From positions 783,587 through 847,586 of the forward strand of contig NW_011887297.1 in NCBI RefSeq assembly GCF_000151315.2: a DNA stretch of 64,000 bases, read 5' to 3'. This stretch comes from Capsaspora owczarzaki ATCC 30864. Lineage: Eukaryota > Opisthokonta > Filasterea. The position numbers and the translations under genes were made by a program. Below the pieces are notes generated by a model. It did not search any database, was not told the DNA's origin, and saw nothing but the letters and a program-made list of their open reading frames with translations. Of the stretch, positions 9,421 to 21,384 are shown in pieces (the stretch's first letter is position 1; each line of letters begins with the position of its first letter).

Positions 9421-12400
9421 ATGTCCACGCCAAAGAGCAGGTCCTCGCTCGTCAGTGGCGTTGGAGGCGGAACGACTGGCGGTGCCGACGTCTTGACCAC
9501 CGCTTCGTCATCATACCCAGCGAATCTCAGCCTCGAACTTGGCGCAACAGCAGCGCAGGCAGCGAGCGATGCCGACAGTGATGACACGGAGCTCACTGTT
9601 GTAGCTGCTGCCGCCGCGCACCGTCCAGTGCAGCGGACCTCGTCCAGCAGCCACAGTTTAGCAACCCCATCATCATTGTCATCGTCATACACACTAGGAT
9701 CGAGCTTGTCTGCTGCACCCGTTTCCAACGGTGGCAGCGAGGCAGACGCTTCGCTCGTCCCAATCCAGCAGCGGCCCCGATCGCCTGCGCTCTTCCGCAA
9801 GGGCTCGCTGGCCGAGCCGGGCGCGCATCCACCGCAAATATACAATGGCAGCCAGTCACAGTCGTCGCAGTCACAGTCGCAGGCACAGTCACAGTCACAG
9901 ACGCAGATGCATATGCCGACGGTGCCGTACAAGGCTCACGCACCTGCCGCGGTCAAGCGCGCCGAATCCGTCCAAGGCGATGATGCGGTGCCGACGGGCC
10001 TGCAGACTCCATCAATCGTGCTGAATGCACCCGTCGAGTCGCCGCTCTTTGTCCGGCGGGAAGAGCACCACGCATCCGCGAGTGCGTTCCAGCAGCCCGC
10101 TCAGACGGCCTTGTCGAGCTCCTCGCGGGCAGCAACCAGCTCGTTGCTCACGGCAGACGTCATGGCTGGAGAGCTGGATGCGCAAGAGTACATTCCTTCG
10201 TCCTCCGTGTCCTCCGACGCAGAGTCTGTTGCTCGATCATCGGATGATGATGGCGCCGAGAGCGAGTCCGATCTGTCCGAAGGCATCATCAGCGGTAGTA
10301 GCCTCAGCGACCCGGCGTTGAGCTCCAGTCCGAGTGTTGCAGCTATTGGCGCCCCGCCAGGACGAGGGGCTGCATTGTCCAGTGCTCGCGGCGCACGCAG
10401 ATTGGACAGCTCTACCGGTCTGCCAACCGTTCAAACGCCTGTCGCTGCCAACCGCCAGGTTTCCCAACTCAAGGCGGCGATGGGGGCGGCCGCAAGCCCT
10501 GCAATGAGCATTGACGAAAGCTTCCGCCGCGATCAAAGCAACGATTCGCTCATCAACGGAGATGACCGAGCCGCCGACGAGGACGAGTCGGAAGCACTGG
10601 CGCGCGTCTCGATTGGAAACATGTTCAAAAGCTTCCGCGAGCCCAAGCTGCAGAAGGTTTCAAGATCGACCTTCCTAGCTGCCCTCGCCTCCAATGGCAT
10701 TCTTGAGGACGATCCACGACTCCAATCCGTCATTGCAAGCATGCGCAAATTCGACGATCTGATGGATTACGAGCAATTTTCCCAGGCCATCTGGCCAGAG
10801 CATCGCTTTCTCTGCGAGATTCTCCAAGGTAAGACCTGCATGCTGATAGATGCTGACAGGGACAGCTGCGAGACTTGTGCTGCGCTCAACTTTGGGCGTT
10901 CCGTTGTTCGTTCGCTTGTGCTTTTTGGGCAGGCAACCTTGCCATCCCTGATTTCGAGTACTTTCGACAAGAGGTAAGCGCACCTCAGCAACCGCTCGCA
11001 GTAGTTTCAAGCATCGGGCAAGTAGTTGGGCTGACAGACCCTTTGTTTTTTTTTTTAACTGTGGTTGATCGTGTCGTCCGACATAGATCTGCGACATTTT
11101 CGAAACTACCAAACGATTCACGAGTGGTAATGTGGCGTCGTACATTCCACAACTAGCTCGAGTCAATCCTGAACAATACGGTACGCAATTGGAGCATTGC
11201 CAACGTGTTGTCGGATTCTCGCTGACGCCCCGCGTGTTCTTTCATGGTTGGTTGCTTGAACATTTGTCAGCTGCTGCCATTTGCACCATTGACGGACAAC
11301 GCTTTGCTGTGGGCGACACCAAAGCCGAGTTTTGCGTGCAGTCCTGCTCGAAGCCAATCAGCTATGCTCTTGCATTGGAGGAGCGTGGGCACGACAAGGT
11401 GCACCAGCATGTCGGGCGCGAGCCGTCCGGAGTGCGGTTTAATGAGCTCACGCTCAACCACGAGCACAAGCCGCACAACCCCATGATCAACTCTGGCGCC
11501 ATCATGACCTGCTCTTTGATCCAACCCGAGATGGACATGGCGGATGTGAGTATAAAGCAACAGCTCTGGTTTTGAGATTGACTTTCGCCCCCCCCCACCT
11601 CTCTCTCTCTCACTCCACCGGCCACACATTGACAGAGATTTACATATGTTGTCGAAAAGTGGACGGCAATGGCTGGCGGTGGCCGTATTGGGTTTAGCAA
11701 TGCGACATATCTGTCGGAGCGGCAAACCGCCGATCGAAATTTTGCCCTGGCCTATTTCATGGTACGACTAGATGAGAGCTTGCAACAGTTTGGATGCACG
11801 CTTTTTTGCACCCTCTGCGCCTGGCATGGCGAACAGGATTTGTGGCTCACCATTGGTGGTGGTGTTGTATTCCTCTGGCATTGACAGCGCGAAAATCACG
11901 GCTTTCCGGTTGAGGTGGAAAAAAACCTCACAGAAATCCTCGAGTTTTATTTCCAGTGCTGTTCTCTTGAATGCAACGTTCAGACCCTTTCCGTCATTGC
12001 GGGAACACTGGCCAATGGCGGAATTTGTCCAATCACCAACGAGCAAGTGCTGCGTCCCGAGACTGTCCGCGCCGTCCTCTCCATGATGTATTCATGTGGC
12101 ACGTATGACTTTTCTGGCGAGTTTGCATTCAAAATTGGCATCCCTGCCAAGTCAGGCGTGGCAGGCGCCTTGATGGTGGTCGTTCCAAACATTATGGTAA
12201 TTCCAGCACACGCGACTCTGAATGAATGCTAGCAAGTTGTTAACTCGTTGTTTTTTTCACTTTTAACTTGTTGTCTTGCATCCCAAAAAAAAAACAGGGC
12301 TTGTGTATATGGTCGCCGCGTCTCGACAAGTTGGGCAATAGTGTGCGAGGCATTGAGTTTTGCAAAGAGTTGTGCAATCGCTTCAATTTCCACAACTTTG

Positions 12401-12898
12401 ACGAGTCCGTTCACGCCCGTAAGTGGCCGACTCTGCCTCACGGAGCGTGTTTGAGGTGATGCATGCGTGTTTGGTTTTGCTCACCAATCAACTTAACTCT
12501 ACTTCTCAGGAGGGAAAATCGATCCACGGCTCCCAAAAAATCACCAACGACATCGCCAAATGATTGAGCTGTGTTTTGCTGCCAGTCAAGGTGATCTGAG
12601 CGCAATCCGACGTGCTCTGCAGAAGGGTGGCGGGCTCAATGAATGTGACTACGACGGCCGGACGCCGCTCCATCTTGCCGCGTCGGAAGGACACACTCGC
12701 GTCGTCAAGTATCTGTTCCAGCACGGTGCGCACATCAACCCAATGGACAGATGGGGCAATACGCCACTTGACGACGCAAAGCGCGAGCAGCGAGTGGATG
12801 TCGTCGAGCTCCTGTTCGATAATGGTGCTCTAACGGGTGCTGAGCTGATGGAGCGACACGCACAGCAGCAGCAAGTTGTGCCTGGCGGTACGCAATAA
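9421..12898 (+). CDS. GLS: Glutaminase, kidney type, with ankyrin repeats
   Basis: Hydrolyses glutamine to glutamate and ammonia; animal homologues are mitochondrial. Eight exons (9421-10828, 10933-10973, 11087-11180, 11271-11545, 11636-11761, 11888-12196, 12298-12418, 12510-12898) join in phase to 920 codons. The catalytic domain is unmistakable: ASYIPQLARVNPEQYG, TIDGQRFAVGDTK, VQSCSKP with the Ser-x-x-Lys pair, GREPSGVRFNELTLN, KPHNPMINSGAI, GFSNATYLSERQTADRNFAL, YSCGTYDFSGEFAF and PAKSGVAGALMVVVPN. An EF-hand-like segment precedes it (EDDPRLQSVIASMRKFDDLM), and the last exon encodes two ankyrin repeats (DGRTPLHLAASEGHTRVVK; WGNTPLDDAKREQRVDVVEL), the same order as human GLS (about 670 residues). 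The first 420 residues are an S/A/Q-rich extension with an SQ dipeptide run and no obvious mitochondrial presequence, so targeting is unclear. Confidence 0.96.
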
Positions 12899-13041
12899 AC
12901 GGAATTTGTTGGCATACCATACAGTGTTTGATGTGATTTTCTGTGTCTCTTGTTCTTCTTCTTCAAGTTTCTGTTTTTACTTCGTAACAGCTTTGACGCA
13001 CAATCCAACCGCAAAAGCTGACCAAACAACCATCCAACTAT

Positions 13042-15075
13042 TCACTCATTCATAAACTCATTGGGGGAATGGACGCTTGGCTGGGACAGCGTCGTTTTGG
13101 GAGAATGCGCCAAGTAGTTGACATGCGTAGTCTGCGTTGCTGTTTTGCCAATCGCCTGCATTGCCGCGACGCGTTGTTCAGGCGTCAGATTGGCAAGGCT
13201 GTGTAATAGACTAGCTTCACGTGCGGCGTTTAGCACTGCAACGATGGATGGGGTTGCCTGTGTAGAGGCAGGGTCTGGTTTTCCGACCGCCACAGACCCA
13301 GTGGATGCCTGAGGCTTGTTGGATGTCACAGGATGGGGGGAATACGGTATCCTGGAGCCCAACCACGCCTGAACATTGGCTTCCTGGTTGGCTGGAAGGA
13401 ACGTATCGTAAGACGTAGACCCAACCGAGCGCTCATGGTCGTCGGCACCCGCGTGAAACTCAAACGCTCGATCGGGAACGCTTTGCTGGCCAGAGTTGTT
13501 GGTGAAAGGAGGCAGAGGATACTCTGAGCGCTGACGCTCTCTTTGAAGAATTAATTGTAAGCGCTCTGAAATGATAAGACCCATGATATCTGCAGCCAAG
13601 TTCAGCAGGGGGGGGGGGCAGAGGAAATGAGCGCAATCAAGCGAAACCGTACATACATCTCGTGCGTCAACCCTACCAGCCGGACTTGTGTTTGCGCCAG
13701 AGGCAGAAATAATGTCGTCCAAATGCACCACATTTTCCGCAAGCTATCTCAAGCAAGTGGCACGAAAAAGTCAACAAAACCGCAACGCGCCACACTCACT
13801 GTTCACGCACAAAACGCAATTCCATCTGTGCCTACGTACCTCAAGACAACGCATCACCGGTTTTGTCATGCCATATTCATTGATGGGCGACGGAGGCGGC
13901 AGGACAGCGGCAACAGCGTCGCGGAGCACGTATTCTCGAAAATTTTGCACATCAAACCTCCAGCAGGTAATTTTGGCATCTTGATCAAATGTAGCTTGAA
14001 ACTGACCATTGAAAGTCACCTGTTTTCAGTACAGTACAGGAAGTACAGTACAGTACAGTACAGTACAGTGCATGTTGAGCACACCAGTCGGATCAACTTC
14101 TTGCCCCCCCCCCCAACAAAAAAAAAAAAATCCGCTGTGAAGCAACAACCTGCGTCGTCTTGTCAAACCCATGAAGGAGAGAGGCAACGTTCGATTCCAA
14201 GAGGACAGGCGCCTTCGAGGAATCGCGAGGTAACTCTCGCGGGGTTTTCATCAACAATGCGAGCTCGGTGATGCCGCTGTCAAAATGAGCCTTGTAGAAT
14301 CGCGGTAAAAGCGCGGCTGGAAAGTCTGTGGTGTCCGTGAGTCAATGCGGACGCAATATCGTCAATACCAGACATGACTGCTTACCAAACGAGCGCGTCG
14401 TACCATCCACACTATTCCACAACGAGTATTGAATGATTGCGTCTGTCGCAAAGAACTCGGTTGTAAACTGCTGCCACCATCCCAACGAATTCTGTCACAC
14501 CCAACAAATAAACACATGAGATCAAGATAAGTTTCTTCATGGAACAGCTCAAAGTATGTGTGAAAAAGTGTGCGAAAACAGGCGTAGCCAAAACAAGCAA
14601 AAAGACACAGACAGATTTTACTCACAAGGCGGTTGTGATTGAGCAACTCGTTCATTTGCAGCATTCGAGCTAGGCAGCGTCCTGAGGACATGTACATTGC
14701 AGCTGGAGCGACGGGGACGGGGACGGGTGTCGTCATCATCCCTCGCGACAGCGACAGTGCACTTAGTGAAGTGGAGTCGGGCAACCTGGCGCCTTGGACT
14801 GCTGGCGTCTGCTGTGCTTGTGACTGGGGCGTGGCTGAAGTTGTGCTTGTAGTGCTAGTCGTTGTAGTGGTATTGGTTGTGGTCGTGCTGCTGCTGGGTA
14901 GTTGCTGCTTGTCCTGAGGTTGCAGTTGCTTGAGCATCGTCGCCGACCACTCGAGCTGCAGGCGCTGCTGCTTGGCTGCGTGTCCTGCTGCCGCCTGTGC
15001 TGCTGCGGTTGCTGCTGCCGCTGTCTGTCTGCCTAGGTACGGCTGGGGGAAGGCAGAGTCGAATGCAGTGTCCAT
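13042..15075 (-). CDS. LDB: LIM-domain-binding / SEUSS-type transcriptional cofactor
   Basis: Adaptor that dimerises and bridges DNA-bound LIM or similar factors (Chip/Ldb in animals, SEUSS in plants). Six exons (15075-14626, 14491-14386, 14325-14150, 14019-13840, 13743-13677, 13589-13042) close in phase to 508 codons. An N-terminal Q/A/T-rich stretch of about 120 residues leads into RCLARMLQMNELLNHNR, then WWQQFTTEFFATDA, TTRSFGDFPAALLPRFYKA and ITELALLMKTPREL, which follow the Ldb order (FTTEFFEDDA, IPRYFRSIFEGGATELYYVL). Exon 4 gives VTFNGQFQATFDQDAKITCW and RFDVQNFREYVLRD, matching the dimerisation-domain strand and helix. The C-terminal 170 residues are S/Q/P-rich; I see no clear LIM-interaction domain there. 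A GTACA-unit microsatellite sits just upstream of exon 4. The gene is divergent from nothing; it converges with GLS, leaving 143 bp. Confidence 0.88.
14027..14070. repeat. (GTACA)n microsatellite in LDB intron 3
   Basis: CAGTACAGTACAGG followed by about five further 5-bp units (AGTAC) lies directly upstream, in the sense of the minus-strand gene, of the exon 4 acceptor at 14020. The repeated CTGTA on the transcript strand supplies most of the sequence before the splice site. Confidence 0.75.
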
Positions 15076-15223
15076 GGTGATCCCTCCAACACAACACTCA
15101 CGGATGCTCAGAATGGACTGACTTTTATGGTGTGCAGCATTTTGGGACATTGAGAAATTTAACAACGAAACGATCCAGACCTGGATTCGAAAAAGGCGTT
15201 GGAGCATCGGCCATCTATGGTTG

Positions 15224-18064
15224 TCAGAGGTATCCGACATGAAGCCATTCGAATCGCACTGTATGGCTCGACATGCTTGGCTGAATTTCAACCGTCCAAC
15301 CGTCGCGCATTTGTCGGATGATGGGATGACTCGCCGGACTGATCGTCAAAAGCTCCGTGGTCGAATCGACGAATGTCGGCTTCGCAGCACACTCGTATCG
15401 AACGGCATTTGTCGCATCTCGAATAATCAGATCGAAAACGTTATTCGTCGTGTCGTCGGGAAGTATTTTTCTGTCACGAAGCGCTTGAATGGTTTTCACA
15501 CGAATCGACGCTCCATTGACGTTCCGAGGCACTGTAAGTGCCCTAGAATTGACTGGCAACTGTGTGACGTCTTGTGCGCCATGCCAGTAAGACGCTTCGT
15601 CCATAATGAGTTCGGCAATCTCGACCGGCAGGGCGGGCAGAGTCGCGAATTGATCCTTCATCTCCGGTCCGCTGATCAGCAAGTTGAACACGGTCTGAGT
15701 GTTCTCAGCAGTTTCGAAGCGCGGCAGTAAGGAGAGTGCAAGAGGGTTTATCTGGTCATCCAAACTGTGCAACAAACCAGCGAGGTACATGATCAGCAAG
15801 TATGGCCACTCCGTCAGTTTGAGCAAGTTTGCCCGAGCAACAATGGCGCTCATACGTAAGTGAACGCCTGCAGTTGACTGTCTGCGCCTTCCTAAGCGAC
15901 TGAACACCTGCATCGCCAATGAAATTGTTGCGTAGACTATCTCGCAACGGGTGAGCAGAAAGACAACATGGCGAGGTATGGCTGGCCCCTGACGCAGTCT
16001 CCCAGACCACCAAAACTTACAGCAACCTACCTGAGTGTAGTCATCGTCTGAGTGACTTTGAGTGCTTCAGCAATCGCCTGCGCTCCAGCGTCGCCAATCT
16101 GATTGTAACTCAAACTGTCCATCCCCCCTCCAATGGTGAGCCATCTTTCTGTCATGAATCACCCACTCATATGCATCAGATGCCATACTCGAGATTAGTC
16201 AGCGTCGTGTTTACTTTGAGTGCATCAGCAATCTCGCGCGTTCCAACGTCGCCAATCAGATTCCTCCGCAACCTGTCCACATCTCCTCCATCAGTAAGCC
16301 GCTCTTCCTGTCTCTACTTGATCACCCACACATATGCATCAGATGCCTTACGTAAGATCTGTCAGCGTACTGTTCACATGGAGTGCCTCAGCAAGGGCCT
16401 GTGCTCCAGCATCGCCAATCTGATTCAATTCCAGACTGTTCATCCTCACCATCAGTTAGCTCTGAATACCCTCGACTGGATCACCCACTCACAGGTATCA
16501 GCCAAAGTAAGTTGCATTACCCGAGCCTCGTCAGCGTCTTGTTCACTCTGAGTGCCTCAGCGATCGCCTGCGCTCCAGCATGGCCGATCTGATTCGATTC
16601 CAGACTGTTCATCCTCACCATCAGTGAGCACACTGAATGTCTTTGCTAAATCACCACTCCATGCATTTGTAAAAGCGATATGCTTTACATGAGCTCTTTA
16701 AGCCTCGTGTTCGCTTTGAGTGCCTCGGCAATCGCCTGCGCTCCAATAACGCCAAAGGAATTCCAACCCACACTGTTCCTCTTTCCGTGAGCACTCTGAA
16801 TAGCATCTGCGGAAACTCATTCGCTTGCACCCATCAGTAAAAGAAAGATGCCTTACTCGAGCGACGTCAGTGTCGTGCTCACGTTGAGCACCTCAGCAAT
16901 CGCCTGCGCTCCAATCCCATTGCAAAGCAGACTGTCATCCCTTTCATCGGTGAGCAGTCGAATGTCCTCAGCCGGATCACCCACTCGTATGCATCAGATG
17001 CCTTACTTGAGATAAGTCAACGTCTTGTTCACTTTGAGTGTCTCTGCAATTGCCTGCGTTCCAGTATCACGAATCCGATTGCTTGACAGACTATCCATCC
17101 CCTCCAAAGTGAGTTCTCTGAATGCCTCGACTGAATCATCCACTCACATGCACCAATCAAAGCGAGATGCCCTACTCGAGATAAGTCAACGTCTTGTTCA
17201 CTCTGAGCGCCCCAGCGATGGCTTGCGCTCCAGCAGGTTCAATCTGATTGCCATATAGACTTTCCGTCCCGTCGAATAGTGAGCTGGCTTACGTCTTCTG
17301 TTGAGTCGCTCGTTCTCATGCATCAATCGCCCACTCGCATGCATCAGACTGAAATGACTCACTCAACCTTGGTCAGCGTCTTGTTTATTTGGAGCATCTC
17401 GGCAATCGCCTCAGCTCCACCGTCACCAATCCGATTCGCACTCAGGCTGTCCGTCCCCTCCATCAGTGAGCACTCGTAATGCCCTGCACTGAAATCATCC
17501 ACTCACATCATCAGTACTGGTGATCTGACGTACTGGAGCTCAGTCAGCCTGGTGTTCACTTTGAGAGTCTCGGCGATTGCGCGCGCTCCAGCATCGTCAA
17601 TCTGGTTGCAACTCAGCCTGTCCATCCCCTCCATCAGTGAGCACTCTTCGTGTCCATCTGCGTAATTACCCACTCGGATGCATCAGTCAAGGTGCGATGC
17701 CTTACTTGAGCAAGGTCGCCGTGGTGTTCAGGCTGAGTGCTTCAGCAATCGCCTGAGCTTCAGCACTGCCAGTCTGACGGCTGAACAGACTGTTTCTCCA
17801 TTTCGTCAGCACGCGGAAGGTCGCACTTTCCAATACATACGGCTTTCTCTTACTCGAGCGAGCGACTCTGAGAATTCGTGACGAGGTCATACCCCCTTTG
17901 CTGGCTCTCAGTCATTGGTCGATCCAGCACCATTGAAGCAACTGTACAACAAAGAAACCCAAATACTCCCAAAAACAAACAAAAACGACAACTGACCTGA
18001 ACATTATCGAAAGGGAGAAAATCATGCAAGGGTTGGTTTCGGTCGACAGGTTTTCAATTGACAT
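15224..18064 (-). CDS. Leucine-rich-repeat (RNase-inhibitor type) protein, one LRR per exon
   Basis: Leader exons 18064-17997 and 17904-17854 (less certain) are followed by twelve LRR exons starting at 17789, 17617, 17446, 17259, 17090, 16931, 16772, 16604, 16435, 16272, 16114 and 15936. Eleven are exactly 84 bp and the one at 16931 is 75 bp; every intron is phase 2. Each exon encodes one 28-residue repeat of the form L-x-x-NQIGDAGAQAIAEAL-x-VN-x-TLT-x-L, the RI/NLRC3 type used for protein-protein binding. The last exon (15764-15224) adds about 180 residues without LRRs: an F-box-like segment (LPVEIAELIMDEASYW) and a probable beta domain (NVFDLIIRDATNAVRYEC). From memory, some fungal proteins share the PxEIxxLILDxAEYW motif. 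No NACHT domain is seen, so this is not a complete NLR. Possible recognition or scaffold protein; partner unknown. Confidence 0.85.
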
Positions 18065-18311
18065 CCATGCACGCTGTTTTCCATGACGTTTCTGCGGGAG
18101 TAGATCGCACGGCATTCGAACGCTCGCTGGAAACGTTGTGCGACCTATGTTTCGATGTTTCTTGGAAATGTAGCCCATCAAATTTCAATCCCAAAACTTT
18201 GCACGTCGTCCCTAAACCACAGAAGCAATCTTACATTTTAAAACATCAACGTTAATTTCGATCTGAGCAGCTCATTCCTCATTTTTTTCTTTTTCTTTTT
18301 CTTCAATCCAA

Positions 18312-20865
18312 ATGCGTTGTGCCGCTGTTTTGGTTGTCGTGGCTGCGCTCGCTGCATTCGCGTCGGCTGCGCCGCTCAAGATGCACGTCTCTGGCCAGCG
18401 CTTTGCTGACGAGGACAACCGCGAGCGCTTCTTCCACGGCATGAACGTCGTCAACAAGGTCTGTTCCCCCTTTCCTTTCGCTCTGCTCCCCTGTTGCTGC
18501 AGTGCTCCAGCGCAGACGGGCTTCCTGTGAAACAAAAAAAAAAAAAAAAAAAAAAAAATCAAAAAATCAAACACAATAAAACAAAACAAGATAAAATCAA
18601 AACACAAAATAACTGACAGCTGCCTTGATGCTTGTTTTGAACGTGCCGTACGTGCCAGTGATTGACCACTTTGATGTCAACTTTAGCTTCTCGCAGGAGG
18701 ACGTCGACGTCCTCACCGGCTTTGGCCTCAACGTTATCCGGTAAGCACACTCACCTCACAAAAAAAAAAAAAAAAAAAAAAATCGCCAAATTTGCGCAAG
18801 CCACAAGAGTGATTGAAGCTTTTATTGCTCAATACTGTGTCTGCAGCGTGCCGATCGAATGCGCGTGTATGTGTGTAGTGTGTGATTGTTATTGTGCGTC
18901 GCTGGAGGGAGCGAATGGCTGGGAGTGGATCGGGTGAGCGGCTGCATGGTGCCTTTTGAGCCTATTGAGCCGATCCACAAAAAAAAAAAAAAAAAAAGCG
19001 CGGATCGGCCGACTCTACGCTGGCCCAAAGGATCAGGGGGGGGGGGAAAGGAGTCTTACTCTACTTTGCAATATGAAAGGAGAAGGCGCGACAGAGCTTG
19101 AGAGAGAGCGAGAGACGGACAGAGAGACGGACAGAGAGACGGACAGGAACAGGTGTGCAAAATGAATTGATAACTTTTTTTTTTTTTTTTTTTTTTTTTT
19201 GCCGGCCTTGTGATATCCCACTTCGCTGCACATTTGTTCAACATTTTGACAATGGCCATTGTTTCAGTTGAGCTGATTTGGTCGCTCCCGTTTCCCATTT
19301 TTCCCCTAAAAGCAATTATTATTGTGATTTAATTTTTGGTGATTGGAGTCAATCTCGAGAGAGTGGAGGGAGCATAAGGGCATATGCCCTCGCGTCACCA
19401 CTCGACCGAAGACAATCAAAGAATCCCCGCCTTGATGGCTCACCGGGTTACACGTTATTGTCATGTTTTTTTTTATTTGGACTTGTCTGCTGCAACAGCT
19501 TGAGCATCATGATGGACGGCGCAATGCCGGCTCAGGGCGCCTTCAACGAAACGTACTTGAGCTTGATGCAAACCCTGATCGAGATTGCCGCCTCCCGCGA
19601 CATGTATGTCATGATTGAGACCCACCAAGGTAAAACAACCATGCTCAGAGATGATGAAGTCAGGAAAAAAACAAAAAAAGAAAATGAAAAAGGCGGAAAC
19701 TAACATCTTGCCTCTTCCTTTGTTTTTTTTTTTTCTTTTTTTTTTTTTGACGCCAGACTGCTTCTCGGCCAGCCTCTGCGGCGAGGGCTTCCCCACTTGG
19801 CTCGCTCAGATTGCCGTCGACCCCATGACCCCCGCGCTGCCTCTGCCACTGGCCGAGCCCTACGCGATCGACCCCGTTACGCACATGCCCAGCGCCGCCG
19901 ATTGCGCCAAGCTCGACTGGTCTGACTACCAGTTCACTGCCGCGCAGGCCGACGCCTACCAGAAGCTGTACACTGTTGGCACCCCCGCCAACCAGGGCTT
20001 CAGCGACCACTGGCGCCGCATCGTGCAGCGCTTCAAGAACAACACGAACGTGATTGGGTACGAGCTGATCAACGAGCCCTTCGCTGGTAACATTTACAAG
20101 AACCCCGAGCTGATGATTCCGAGTGTTGCCGATCGCGTCAACCTCCAGCCCTTCTATGACAACCTGAGCAACGTCATCCGCGAGCAAGACCCCAACGCCA
20201 TCATCTGGTTTGAGTCGGTGACGTGGGACGACTTTGTCCCCATGGGCTTTGAGCACCCTCCCGGCGGCTTCCAGTACTCCAACCAGTCCGTCATCAGCCT
20301 GCACTACTACTTTGGCCCCAACGTCTCGCCCATGAATCAGTTTGCTGCCCGCTACTCGGACGCTGAGCGCTACGGCACGTCGCTCGCTCTGACCGAGTTC
20401 CTCATCGACCCCAGCGACACCCCCTCGGCCCTCGAGCACATGTCCAAGACCATGGACGCCGCAGACAAGTACCAGATGAGCTGGTTTGGCTGGGATTACA
20501 AGGTCTTTGAGGACACCACCTACGGACCGTCCATCTGGTGGCCCACCAACGGCACGTACAACTGGCCCGTTGTCGAAACCGTGGCTCGCACCTACCCTCA
20601 GGCTGTTGCCGGCAAGACCTTCCACTACTCGTACGACGTTGCCACTCGCATTTTCATTCTCGAGTACTACGTCAACGCTGCATGCAAGCTGCCCACCGAC
20701 ATTTTCCTCGCCGAGGATGTGCACTACCAGAACGGCTACACGGTCAGCGTCAACCCCTCGAATGTGGTGACCCAGTCGTCCATCAAGAACCACGTCTACT
20801 TGACGCCCACCTCGTCCGCGAGCAACGGCAAGTTCGTGACTGTGGTGATTGGCCCCACCAAGTGA
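18312..20865 (+). CDS. Secreted GH5 endoglycoceramidase-like glycosidase
   Basis: Likely cleaves the glycan from glycosphingolipids. Residues 1-20 form a signal peptide (MRCAAVLVVVAALAAFASAA). Exon 1 is 18312-18458; later exons are about 18620-18740, 19499-19629 and 19757-20865. Family marks include RFFHGMNVVNK, NVIRLSIMMDGAMP, DMYVMIETHQDCFSASLCG, GEGFPTWL, the acid/base Glu in YELINEPFAG and the nucleophile Glu in SLALTEFLIDPSD, plus SWFGWDYKVFED. A C-terminal beta domain of about 100 residues ends at the stop at 20865. Intron 1 does not resolve cleanly: the GTCTGT donor at 18459 is phase 0, while the best acceptor (18619) needs phase 1. Intron 2 is long (758 bp) and packed with homopolymers. 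The last exon uses C-ending codons far more than neighbouring genes, suggesting strong expression. Divergent from the LRR gene over about 250 bp. Confidence 0.85.
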
Positions 20866-21384
20866 TTTTTTTTTTTTCCCCCTTCTCGGATCACTTTTTG
20901 ACAGTTTGCTTGATTTGAAATTACGTGCTCAGTCCGTGTCATGGTCTGATGTGACATTTGAACAAAGAATCTTTGAATGACAAGTCTCAGTCTTACAGTA
21001 TGACGGCAACTTGGGTTTGGGAGACGACAACAACGTAAACAATGAGAATTAGCGTTTTGTTCATTGGGAGAAACAAACAGAGCATTTCCGAAAAAGACAG
21101 CGGGGGGGGGGGAAATAATAATGAAACAGAGCACACCATGCAACAGCTGCAGTCGTTGCAAGTGATTCTAGCTCAACGAAAAAGGACACGACACAAAAAA
21201 CCAAACCAAAACCAAACCAAAACAAGAAGAACAACTAAATCGCAAAATCTTAACAACAGTGAAAAACAAAATCGTAATCGTGCTATATCACAAAATAACG
21301 TGGACGGAGTGAGGGGGGAGGGAGTGGTATGTAGGAGGTCTATCCGATTGATAGACCTTGTGGCAAAGCTCATTCTGCCATTTT
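20866..21384. other. Convergent intergenic region, no gene seen
   Basis: About 520 bp between the stop codons of the GH5 gene (+) and the membrane protein gene (-). It contains short T and G runs and an A/C-rich stretch (21180-21300). No coding pattern, tRNA cloverleaf or clear repeat was recognised by eye. Confidence 0.5.

Noticed and set aside
15850-17900. Regularly spaced repeats of about 165 bp, considered as a CRISPR-like or satellite array
   Set aside because: The conserved part of each unit encodes an in-phase LRR with splice sites on the minus strand; it is a repeated exon, and CRISPR arrays do not occur in nuclear DNA.
19660-20793. 377-codon minus-strand frame antisense to the GH5 gene
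   Set aside because: Arises from the strong C-ending codon use of the GH5 exon; V/G/L-rich, no motif.
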